NCBI GenBank assembly: GCA_038231615.1
Contig: JBBRLA010000161.1
Coordinates: 1-13,820 of the forward strand
Source of the DNA: JBBRLA01 sp038231615
Lineage (GTDB): Bacteria; Myxococcota_A; Polyangia; Palsa-1104; JAEUJZ01
Length of the DNA: 13,820 nt
Reading direction: 5' to 3'
How positions within the stretch are numbered: position 1 is the first letter of the stretch; every line of letters begins with the position of its first letter. Made by a program: the position numbers and the translations under genes. The notes beneath the pieces are model-generated. The model saw nothing but the letters and a program-made list of their open reading frames with translations. It had not been told where the DNA came from and did not search any database. Positions 1-6,968 of this stretch are shown here, piece after piece.

Positions 1-1033
1 CGGGCACCGACACCTTCACCGCCACCGCGTGCCAGCCGGCGTCGAAGGACAGCGAGAGCAGACGGCGGCGCACCGGCTCTTCCTCGCGGTAGCGCAGCAC
101 GCCGTCCACGTACAGGGAGAAGAGTTCCCCGCCGCTCTCGACTGTCAAGGGCACGGTGACGTCCCACGGGAACGAGACCCAGGTGACCGCGTACATCACC
201 CCCGCCCGCGTAGGCCCGGCGGACCCGTCCAGCGCCACCTCGCAGCCGCGCATCGCCTGACGGCGGTAGCCGGCGCGACCGGGATCACGAGCCGGGTCGT
301 CGGGAGGAAAGGCCGTCGCCTGGTCCAGACGGGACAGGCGACCCTGGGGACCGCTGATGTAGAACACCTTTGGGCAGCCCCGGGCCGCATCCACCGCCTG
401 AGCGTCTTTTTCCCGGCCAAAAAGGCGCAGCACCTGCCCGGTGAAGGCAGCCAGTTCCTGCCGCGCCTCGGGAGGCAGCCCGGCGCTCTTGTGCCACAAG
501 CGGAAGAGCCGATCCCCATACGCCCGCTCCCCCGCCACGCTTTCCTGCGCATCGGCGCCGATGTTCAACAGGCGATGGGCCGCCATCTCGGCGATGGCCG
601 GTGCCCACGGATCGCGACCCCGCGCGGCCTCCAGCACCGCGGTCTCCAGCACCGCGGTCCATAGATCTCGGGCCTCGGCACTGCGCAGCGTGTCCTGCGC
701 CCGCAGGGCCAGCCCCATCAGCGTCCGCGCGTCCTTCAGGCCGGCGGCGCGGGCCCGGAAAAGCTCCTTCTCACCGGCCGTCGCTTCTCCCAGCAGGGCC
801 AGGGTAAAGCCATAGTCCCGCCGCGTCGCGGGGGTCGCCCCCGTGCCCAGCCGCTCGATGCGTCGAGACAGCGCCGCCCGCTCCGCTTTCAGGTCGCTGA
901 AGGCCGGTCCCCCGCACGAGGCGCTGACCGCCAGCATGACCCAAAGCACCCCATAAGTCATGACCCGGTGAACAACCCAAGGAACAACTGTGACCCGCGG
1001 CGACCCCAGGCGATGGGCGCCCAGCTTCATCAT
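1..1033 (-). CDS. probable lipoprotein with helical repeats and C-terminal beta-sandwich module (partial)
   Basis: The frame is open from the left edge, so the C-terminus is missing and about 344 codons are visible. A hydrophobic stretch (MTYGVLWVMLAVSAS) ends at a Cys followed by Gly-Gly, which suggests a lipoprotein signal, although the lipobox (SASC) is loose. The next roughly 180 residues are Ala/Leu/Arg/Glu-rich and probably helical repeats. The visible end (bases about 60-240) reads as a beta-sandwich: a SLYVDGVLRY strand, then FDAGWHAVAVKVS, resembling PA14/galactose-binding modules of exported proteins. I place the start at 1033 (ATGATGAAG, with GGTGGG upstream) because it gives a basic n-region. 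In-frame ATGs at 961 and 1108 are alternatives. It lies directly downstream of the transglutaminase gene on the same strand and is probably co-transcribed. The role is unknown; an envelope partner of that protein is an inference. Confidence 0.65.
   Translation of the reverse strand, partial: MMKLGAHRLGSPRVTVVPWVVHRVMTYGVLWVMLAVSASCGGPAFSDLKAERAALSRRIERLGTGATPATRRDYGFTLALLGEATAGEKELFRARAAGLKDARTLMGLALRAQDTLRSAEARDLWTAVLETAVLEAARGRDPWAPAIAEMAAHRLLNIGADAQESVAGERAYGDRLFRLWHKSAGLPPEARQELAAFTGQVLRLFGREKDAQAVDAARGCPKVFYISGPQGRLSRLDQATAFPPDDPARDPGRAGYRRQAMRGCEVALDGSAGPTRAGVMYAVTWVSFPWDVTVPLTVESGGELFSLYVDGVLRYREEEPVRRRLLSLSFDAGWHAVAVKVSVP
629..658. repeat. 15-bp perfect tandem duplication in coding sequence
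   Basis: The unit CTCCAGCACCGCGGT occurs at 629-643 and again at 644-658. It lies inside the lipoprotein gene and encodes TAVLE twice in a row. Because the unit is a multiple of three it keeps the frame. It looks like a replication-slippage duplication. Confidence 0.9.
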
Positions 1034-1118
1034 TCCGACCCACCGGATCATGCTTCGTGCCCGGTCCCCGCTCGTGCCCAGCGGCAGGGCCGTGGACGGC
1101 TTCATCATCCAACCCGAC

Positions 1119-4100
1119 CTACTCATGGCCCACCACCAGATCTTGCCCCACCACGGCGTCCACCTCAGCGCAGAAGCGGCGGAACGCGGGATACTCGCCG
1201 CTGGAGATGCGGTGGCGGTCCACCTCCAGCTCCGACTGGACGACGATGTCTTGCCCATGCCGGTCGACCTGGAAGTTGAAATGCCCGAAGGGCGACTCCA
1301 GCTTCCGCGACTCCGGCAGGCGCCGCGCCTGGGTCCCCGGCGGCAGCCGCAGGCTGACCTTCTCCAGGTTGCGCCAGGAAAACCCAAGGATCAGATCATG
1401 CTTCCGCGCCGAAAGCCGTGCGAAGTTGCGCAAAAGGTCCGGGTCCCTGCCCAGCGGGCGCAGCACCAGGTCCCGCCCCAGCACCAGGTCCCGTCCCTCC
1501 TTCCCCGGCCCTTCCTCCTGGCCCCTCTGCGAGTCCACCGGCCGCCCCCACGCCGGCACCTCCAGCTCGCCGCGCAGCGTCACCGGCTTCTCCAGATCGT
1601 TGATCCCGGGCAGCTCCACCTTGCTCACCTTGGCGCCGGGGGACAGTTCGTTCCAGGCCTTCTCATAACGCTCCTTTTGCGTCCCCGGGGACTGGTAGTG
1701 CTCGCGCCACTTCTCGGCCACCTGCCCGCTGATGTGCATCTGATCGCGCACCTTGGCGCCGCCGTCCGGGCGAAGCTGCACGTCGATCTGCCGCGCCACG
1801 CTGTTCTTTTCAGCCGGCAGCACCGGCGTGCGCATGAGGTGCCCCTTGCCCAACCACGGGGGCCGCGGGTCCGACACCACCAGCACCGGGATGTCCTGGT
1901 CCTCGGCGGGCAGCTCATCGGACCCGGAGAACTCCGCCGTGCCATCCAGAAACAGGTCGTACTTGGGCACAAAGACGATGGCGTGGTCGAAGGCCGATAG
2001 CGATGCCGGCTCGGGCAACAGGTCGCCGTTTCTCCGGGTGCGCGCCAGCACCATCGACGATTCGATGCCCGCTTCGTGCAACATCACCTTCAGGAGCGCC
2101 GCCTTGTCCTTGCAGTCGCCGAACTTGCGGTTGAAGATCTGCGCCACCTTGTAGGGCTTGTACCCGTGGATGCCGAACTCCAGGCCCACGTAGCGGGTGC
2201 GTTTCACCACCAGGTCGTAGATCGCGCGGATCTTCTCTCGTTCGTCGCGGATGCCGGCCACCGCGGCGCGGGCGGCGCGGGTGATCTCCGGGCTCGGCTG
2301 AAGCTGCTCCATGACCAGGCCGGTGTACCAGGCGGCCACGTCCTGCCAGCTCTTGTACGTCGAGACGTGCAGGTAGGCCGCCACCTCGCTGTAGCCGGGC
2401 ATCCCCGGCTCGGACTCGATCTTCGGTACGTGGGTCGCCTGATATTGATACAGATGCTGCCCCTTGTCGTCGACCCATTCGCTGTGGGTGATGGTGAAGC
2501 CGACGGCCTTGGAAGTATTGAAGTAGAGCGGCCGTTGCGCCGGGTCTTTTCCCTTATCGTTCCTGGGAGGCACCACCAGCAGGTAGCGGCTGGACAGGCG
2601 CGGGATGTCCTCCTGGAAGAAGTGCATGTCGCCGAAGTATTCGGAGAGCAGGTTGCGCCGGCCCACGTCGGCGACCACGTACTCCACGTCGATCACGTCC
2701 CCCGGGGCCAGACCGTCGAAGCGCAGGGTCTGGGCGCGCACGTCGTAGTACAGGCCATACCACGGTTCGGACACGTCCCGCTCGCCCTGCGAGGCGATCT
2801 CCTGCACCTCGCCGTTCGGCTTGTGTACCCGCGCCGCCTTGATCTGCACCGACTGCGTGTCCGGAGTGTAGCGGACCTCGAAGTCGCCATTCTCCCGGGC
2901 GCCGCGCTCGTCGAGGACCTCGACCACCCGCTGGGTGAAGACCTCGGAAAGCCCATTGTCGTGTAAAAGCGTCACCTGCTGGTCCAAAAGTACCCGCGCC
3001 GGGTCCCCGCTGCGCTTCGCCGCGGGCTGGCCCAGTACCGACTTCACGTCGACCCGATAGGTCCGCGCCAGGTCGTCGCCGGCGTGGGCCTGGGGATCCA
3101 GGTGCGCGACATAGGCCCGCAACTCGGGGTTCTGCGGGCGCAGTTCCAGCGCCCGGTGGTACGCCAAAAGCGCCTGATCGGTGCGCCCGAGGCGCAAGAG
3201 CAGCCGCCCCCGTAGCTGGTGCAACTCCGGCTCGGCGGGCAGGCGGGCCAGGGCCTCGTCGATGACGGAGAGCGCATCGACATCGCGACCGGCCCCCAGA
3301 AGAAGCTCCGCCCGCTCCCGGGAAAGCCACGACGCCTCCGGCCGCGCCGCCTTCAACCGAGCCAGCCAGACCAGCGCCCCGTCCAGGTCGCCCCGGGACC
3401 GCCTGCCGTCCAGGAAATGCCGCAGGGCCTCGCTGTCGTCATGGCTTTGGGCCAGAAGTTGCTCATAGACCAGGTCGGCGTCGGCCTGCCTGCCGCGCTG
3501 TGCCAAAAGCGCCCCCCAGGTCCGCTGCGCCCGCAAGGCCGCGTGCTCCCGGGCCACCGGGCCGACGATGCCCTCGGCCTCCGCGGTCAGACCACGATTG
3601 GAGGCAAGCTGCCCAAGTTGCAGGGTCGCAGTGTAGAGGCCCGGGGACAGGCGCGCGGCATCCTTGAAGGCCTGCTCCGCCTGCCGTTCGCGGTGCCCTT
3701 CTTCATAAAGACGCCCCAGTTCCAGCAGCAGCCGCGCCCGTTCTCGATGGGTGGCGTCGGTGACATCCGTGGAGTTCTGGCCGTCCTTGGCCGCCGGCAG
3801 GGCCAGCCCCGCCTCCAGCGCCTTGCGCTTCTCGTTGCTGTCGGCGGTACCCAGGGAAAGAATGCGGTAGGCCCGGCCCAAGGACGCCGACGCCGGCGCC
3901 GCGTCCACCGCCTGGGACAGCAGGGTCTCAGCCTCGCGCTCGTCTGGGTCGCCGGGGACCTGGTAGTGGATGAAGAGGCCCAGGTCCGAAAGCGCCTGTG
4001 CCCGCGCGGCGCCCTTCTTGCCGACGACCGCGGCGCGCAGATCGCGCAGCAGATTGCTGGAAAGCGGCGGCCGGGTTGCCTGGCCGGCGGGAGCAGCGGG

Positions 4101-4997
4101 GATGGCCCACCCCGGGCCCGGGGGCTCGCCGCTGACCGGCAGCGCGAGGGGTTTCCCATCCGGGGCGGTCAGGCGCAGCACGAAGGCCCACGGCCCCTCG
4201 GCGCCGGAGACCTTGACCAGCACCCGGTTCCAGCCGGGGAGCAGCGTGGCCCCGGCGATCTCCTGGTCTTGCCGCAGGGGGTGGTACACGTCGTGATCGA
4301 TGACCGGGGCGCCCCGGTTGACCCAGACCTTGATGGCGCCGCTCGACCCCGCCCGCAGTGCCACCCGGATGGGCGCCGGGCGCTCGTTGCGCACGTAGCA
4401 CGCGGCGTAGGCGGTGGCGGCGGTCTCCGGGCGGAGGAACGAGTCGAAGGCCAGGCTGCCGTCGCGGCCGATGGCATCCGAGGGGGCCGGGCGCCAGCGC
4501 GGGGGGGCGGCGCGGCTCTTGCCCTCGTAGGCCGTGTCCGGCGGCGGGACGACCTGTTCTTTCTCGGGCGGGTAGGCGGTCCCGTGGCCCCGGCGGCCCT
4601 CGTTGTCGAAGGGGCCGATCAGTGAAAAGCTGCCGACGATCCCCAGCCCGCGGGTCAGTGCGCCGTCGACGGCGGCGCTGTTCTGCCGGTGGCGCGAGAG
4701 ATCGCGCAGGAGCGCCCGGGCATGGGCCCGCACGTCTGGCGAGGCCGCGGGGTGCTTCTCCGCCGCCTCGACCAGAGCGTAAAGGGCCGCCCGATCGTCC
4801 ACCAGATCGTAGAGTTCCCCGAGGCCGAGCAGGGGCACCACGGCCGCCGGGGAGCGGACCTCCCGTTCGAACCGCTCGCGGCGGGCGGCGACGTCCTCGT
4901 CATAAGGGCTCTTGCCCCCATGAGCCTGCGCCGCGGCCCCACGGGCCGGGAAGCATAGCAGAAGGGCCAGCATGACCAAGAGATAGCAGCGAATCAT
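1119..4997 (-). CDS. exported TPR - DUF3857 - transglutaminase-like protein, 1292 aa
   Basis: The N-terminus is a signal peptide (MIRCYLLVMLALLLC, likely cleavage near AQA at residues 23-25), so the protein acts beyond the inner membrane. Domains in order: a beta-sandwich, galactose-binding/PA14-like module at about 118-285 (KVWVNRG, then LPGWNRVLVKVSG); TPR repeats at about 340-650; DUF3857 at about 665-850; a transglutaminase core at about 915-1025; and a C-terminal beta-rich part containing LEVPAWGRP. The catalytic triad looks intact: Cys962 in GDCKDKA, His1005 in FDHAIVF and Asp1018 in FLDGT, so peptide cleavage or transfer activity is possible. DUF3857-transglutaminase proteins are common in Myxococcota, Bacteroidota and related groups, but their substrates are mostly unknown. 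There is no strong Shine-Dalgarno; a weak -10-like TATCCT lies 9 nt upstream of the ATG. Probably the first gene of an operon with the downstream lipoprotein. Confidence 0.9.
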   Translation of the reverse strand: MIRCYLLVMLALLLCFPARGAAAQAHGGKSPYDEDVAARRERFEREVRSPAAVVPLLGLGELYDLVDDRAALYALVEAAEKHPAASPDVRAHARALLRDLSRHRQNSAAVDGALTRGLGIVGSFSLIGPFDNEGRRGHGTAYPPEKEQVVPPPDTAYEGKSRAAPPRWRPAPSDAIGRDGSLAFDSFLRPETAATAYAACYVRNERPAPIRVALRAGSSGAIKVWVNRGAPVIDHDVYHPLRQDQEIAGATLLPGWNRVLVKVSGAEGPWAFVLRLTAPDGKPLALPVSGEPPGPGWAIPAAPAGQATRPPLSSNLLRDLRAAVVGKKGAARAQALSDLGLFIHYQVPGDPDEREAETLLSQAVDAAPASASLGRAYRILSLGTADSNEKRKALEAGLALPAAKDGQNSTDVTDATHRERARLLLELGRLYEEGHRERQAEQAFKDAARLSPGLYTATLQLGQLASNRGLTAEAEGIVGPVAREHAALRAQRTWGALLAQRGRQADADLVYEQLLAQSHDDSEALRHFLDGRRSRGDLDGALVWLARLKAARPEASWLSRERAELLLGAGRDVDALSVIDEALARLPAEPELHQLRGRLLLRLGRTDQALLAYHRALELRPQNPELRAYVAHLDPQAHAGDDLARTYRVDVKSVLGQPAAKRSGDPARVLLDQQVTLLHDNGLSEVFTQRVVEVLDERGARENGDFEVRYTPDTQSVQIKAARVHKPNGEVQEIASQGERDVSEPWYGLYYDVRAQTLRFDGLAPGDVIDVEYVVADVGRRNLLSEYFGDMHFFQEDIPRLSSRYLLVVPPRNDKGKDPAQRPLYFNTSKAVGFTITHSEWVDDKGQHLYQYQATHVPKIESEPGMPGYSEVAAYLHVSTYKSWQDVAAWYTGLVMEQLQPSPEITRAARAAVAGIRDEREKIRAIYDLVVKRTRYVGLEFGIHGYKPYKVAQIFNRKFGDCKDKAALLKVMLHEAGIESSMVLARTRRNGDLLPEPASLSAFDHAIVFVPKYDLFLDGTAEFSGSDELPAEDQDIPVLVVSDPRPPWLGKGHLMRTPVLPAEKNSVARQIDVQLRPDGGAKVRDQMHISGQVAEKWREHYQSPGTQKERYEKAWNELSPGAKVSKVELPGINDLEKPVTLRGELEVPAWGRPVDSQRGQEEGPGKEGRDLVLGRDLVLRPLGRDPDLLRNFARLSARKHDLILGFSWRNLEKVSLRLPPGTQARRLPESRKLESPFGHFNFQVDRHGQDIVVQSELEVDRHRISSGEYPAFRRFCAEVDAVVGQDLVVGHE
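1461..1493. repeat. 15-bp direct repeat at 18-bp period in coding sequence
   Basis: CAGCACCAGGTCCCG occurs at 1461-1475 and 1479-1493. It encodes GRDLVL-GRDLVL in the C-terminal region of the transglutaminase protein. An in-frame 18-bp duplication is the simplest reading. Confidence 0.9.
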
Positions 4998-5071
4998 ATA
5001 CTAAAGAGGATACCCGAGAGACATTCTCCGCGCCGTACTTAGATGCCGAGAATGAGCTTCGCTTTTATAGA
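4998..5071. promoter_or_regulatory. A+T-richer region upstream of the transglutaminase gene
   Basis: This short stretch is less G+C-rich than the flanking genes and separates the minus-strand transglutaminase gene from the plus-strand frame at 5072. On the minus strand a TATCCT hexamer (5012-5007) ends 9 nt before the start codon, a spacing close to that seen for the epimerase promoter in this window. I could not find a convincing -35. Promoter function is inferred from position. Confidence 0.35.
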
Positions 5072-5371
5072 TTGAGTCCGCGCCACCTGCCAGCGGAAGC
5101 GCGGACACTCGGCCCGTTCAGCGTGGTAGCTGTCAAAGGGGACAGGATGCTGGCCTATGGACTGGACCGCGCTGCATGGTATGAAGGCTCCCAGTTGAGT
5201 GCGTCCATCGCCATCGATGATGAGGAGCGCTATCGCAGCGAGGTGTTCCCGCACCTGTGGAGCCTGGGCCGGATCCGGCCCGTGAAAGCGACTCCGGATG
5301 GGGTTGTGATCATCTCGACCACGGGGCCTACGGGGATGGCCCTTCTGGCCCTGCACCTGGGTCCAAGGTAG
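5072..5371 (+). CDS. short unrecognised ORF, possible gene remnant
   Basis: A 99-codon frame opens with TTG and ends at TAG. Only about a quarter of its codons end in A or T, and the sequence looks protein-like (for example MLAYGLDRAAWYEG and DGVVIISTTGPTGMALL, with alternating hydrophobic stretches suggesting beta strands). The same frame is open upstream to 4976 but offers no ATG or GTG there. No Shine-Dalgarno precedes the TTG. An internal ATG at 5147 has AAAGGGGACAGG just upstream and would give a 74-aa product. I recognise no family. It could be a real small protein or the C-terminal remnant of a larger gene whose 5' part was lost. It ends 11 bp before the convergent stop of the flavoenzyme beta subunit. 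Confidence 0.4.
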   Translation: MSPRHLPAEARTLGPFSVVAVKGDRMLAYGLDRAAWYEGSQLSASIAIDDEERYRSEVFPHLWSLGRIRPVKATPDGVVIISTTGPTGMALLALHLGPR

Positions 5372-5382
5372 CTGCGGGGGCT

Positions 5383-6654
5383 TCACCCGATGATCATTTC
5401 CTCTGGCTCCAGCGGCCCGCCGCTGAAGCGGGCGAGGTTGCAGCGGTCGAAGACCGGGTGCCGGTCCCCGCCAGCAAGCCATTCGCCATAATACTTGCTG
5501 ATCACCGGTGCCATCATAAAGCCGTGGCCGACGAAGCCGCAGGCCAGGTAGAAGCCGGGGCGGCCGGGGGGCTCGCCGAGGATGGCGTTGCCGTCGGGGG
5601 AAATGTCGTAGGGCCCGGCCCACTGCCGCAGCACCTTGACCCCGGCGGCCTGTGGCAGGATGCGCACGATCTCCGCCGCCAGCATCTCCAGAAAGAGCAG
5701 CCGCGAGCCCAGGTTAACGCCAGGCGAATCGTCGGGCACGGTGACGCCCGCGACGATCTCGCCGCGCATCGACTGGGAAAAGTAGAGCCCGGAGCCGATC
5801 ACGCTGACCATCGGCCGCAGAAAGGGCTTCAGCGGCTCCGTCGAGAGGATCTCGTGGCGGTGTGGGTGGTTGGGCAGTTCCACGCCCACCATGCGGGCCA
5901 CCTCGGGAGACCAGGCCCCGGCGGCGTTGACGATGCGCAGGGCGCGGATCGGGCCCTTGCTGGTATGTACCCGGTAGCTGCCATCGGCCAAAAGGTCGAT
6001 ACCGCGTACCGCGGTGAAGGTGTGCAGGGTGGCCCCCAGGGCCTGTGCGCGGGCGGCGTAGCCCCACAGGAAGGGCCAGGGGAAGACCACCCCGTCCTTC
6101 GGGTTGTAGCAGGCGGCGATCACCCCGTCGGTGGACAGCTCGGGGACCACCTTGCAGATGTCGCCCGGCGAGAGCATCCGGACGGGCACACCCAGGCGCC
6201 TCTGAAGGGCGACGTTTTTCTCCATGCGGGCGCGTTCCGCCTCGGTGCGGGCAATGAACAGATAGCCCCCCTGCCGCAGCCAGATGTTGACGCCGATCTC
6301 CCCGGCGAAGTGCCGGCACAGCTCGATCGATTCTTGCATCAGGCGGATGTTCATCTCCGTCGACCACTGCATGCGCACGCCGCCGCCGTTGCGCCCCGAG
6401 GCGCCGCCCGACAGGTAGCTGCGCTCGATCACGGTGACGTCGCTGCGCCCCCGCGCCGCCAGGTGGTAGGCGATGCCCAGCCCCATGATGCCGCCGCCGA
6501 TGATAAGGGTCTCGGTCTCGGCGGGCAGCGAGGCGCAGGTGCCGGAAAGGGCGCCAGCCGAGGTGCTGGAAAGGGCGCCAGCCGGGGCGCCGGCGACGGT
6601 GCTGGCAAGGGCACCGGCCGCGGTGCCGGAAAAGGGGTTCGGCGCCGCGGTCAT
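5383..6654 (-). CDS. FAD-dependent oxidoreductase, DAO/sarcosine oxidase beta-type subunit, 423 aa
   Basis: This is the catalytic amine-oxidising subunit of a multi-subunit dehydrogenase/oxidase. A Rossmann FAD motif (IIGGGIMGLG) sits at 51-60, followed by SGGASGRNGGGVRMQWS at about 85-101 and the FRQ-like segment LRQGGYLFIARTEAE, typical of SoxB/HcnC/proline-dehydrogenase beta proteins. Near the C-terminus GFYLACGFVGHGFMMAP matches the second FAD-contacting region of DAO proteins. The ATG overlaps the stop of the upstream [2Fe-2S] gene (ATGA), which fixes the start and implies translational coupling. The first 48 residues are an Ala/Gly/Ser/Thr low-complexity leader encoded by a DNA repeat, absent from typical family members. 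Likely substrates are sarcosine, proline, hydroxyproline or an opine; the sequence does not let me choose. Confidence 0.9.
   Translation of the reverse strand: MTAAPNPFSGTAAGALASTVAGAPAGALSSTSAGALSGTCASLPAETETLIIGGGIMGLGIAYHLAARGRSDVTVIERSYLSGGASGRNGGGVRMQWSTEMNIRLMQESIELCRHFAGEIGVNIWLRQGGYLFIARTEAERARMEKNVALQRRLGVPVRMLSPGDICKVVPELSTDGVIAACYNPKDGVVFPWPFLWGYAARAQALGATLHTFTAVRGIDLLADGSYRVHTSKGPIRALRIVNAAGAWSPEVARMVGVELPNHPHRHEILSTEPLKPFLRPMVSVIGSGLYFSQSMRGEIVAGVTVPDDSPGVNLGSRLLFLEMLAAEIVRILPQAAGVKVLRQWAGPYDISPDGNAILGEPPGRPGFYLACGFVGHGFMMAPVISKYYGEWLAGGDRHPVFDRCNLARFSGGPLEPEEMIIG
6539..6644. repeat. four imperfect 22-bp repeats encoding the low-complexity leader of the DAO subunit
   Basis: Copies of GTGCYGGMAAGGGCRCCRGC-type sequence begin at 6539, 6563, 6599 and 6623, with periods of 24, 36 and 24 bp, all multiples of 12. 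The fourth copy is degenerate. On the minus strand they encode AGAL(S/A)ST-like peptides at residues about 10-40 of the DAO subunit. Confidence 0.8.
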
Positions 6655-6968
6655 GGGGTCTTTCCCGAGGAGCGCCGGCTTCCGGCCAGCATGCCCAGGG
6701 CCACCGGGTAGATCGGCGGACGCACAGTGAAGGGGTGGTCTCCCGGCGGCGCCTCCGGTTGTTCCAGGGCCCGCTCGGGGTGCTTCAGCCGCTCGGCGGC
6801 CAGCACCTGGCATACTGGCACCAGGCATTCCTTGCCCTGACACGGGCCCGTCCCCAGGCCGGTGTAGCGTTTGACCTCCTCGATGTCCAGGTAGCCCAGG
6901 GACACCGCGTGGAGCAGATCGGCGAGGGTCACGTCCTCGCAGCGGCAGACGATGGTTTTTCGCGACAT
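6651..6968 (-). CDS. BFD-type (2Fe-2S)-binding protein, flavoenzyme small subunit, 105 aa
   Basis: Cysteines 8, 10, 43 and 48 form the C-x-C-x32-C-x4-C pattern of bacterioferritin-associated-ferredoxin-like [2Fe-2S] domains (VCRCEDVT, then GPCQGKEC). The tail has a RPPIYPVALGMLAG segment like that seen in HcnB-linked BFD domains. In HcnB and many OoxA-type proteins this domain is fused to the C-terminus of the FAD subunit; here it is a separate gene between the alpha and beta subunits, as in multi-subunit archaeal proline dehydrogenases. Its start overlaps the alpha stop by one base (TGATG) and its stop overlaps the beta ATG (ATGA). It probably passes electrons within the complex. Confidence 0.9.
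   Translation of the reverse strand: MSRKTIVCRCEDVTLADLLHAVSLGYLDIEEVKRYTGLGTGPCQGKECLVPVCQVLAAERLKHPERALEQPEAPPGDHPFTVRPPIYPVALGMLAGSRRSSGKTP

Noticed and set aside
990..2000. 336-codon plus-strand ORF over the transglutaminase 3' end
   Set aside because: Low-complexity Leu/Pro/Arg/His translation antisense to the transglutaminase core; no recognisable motif.
3219..4625. 468-codon plus-strand ORF opposite the transglutaminase gene
   Set aside because: Arg/Gly/Pro-rich composition without domains, lying entirely antisense to a well-supported gene; typical high-G+C shadow.
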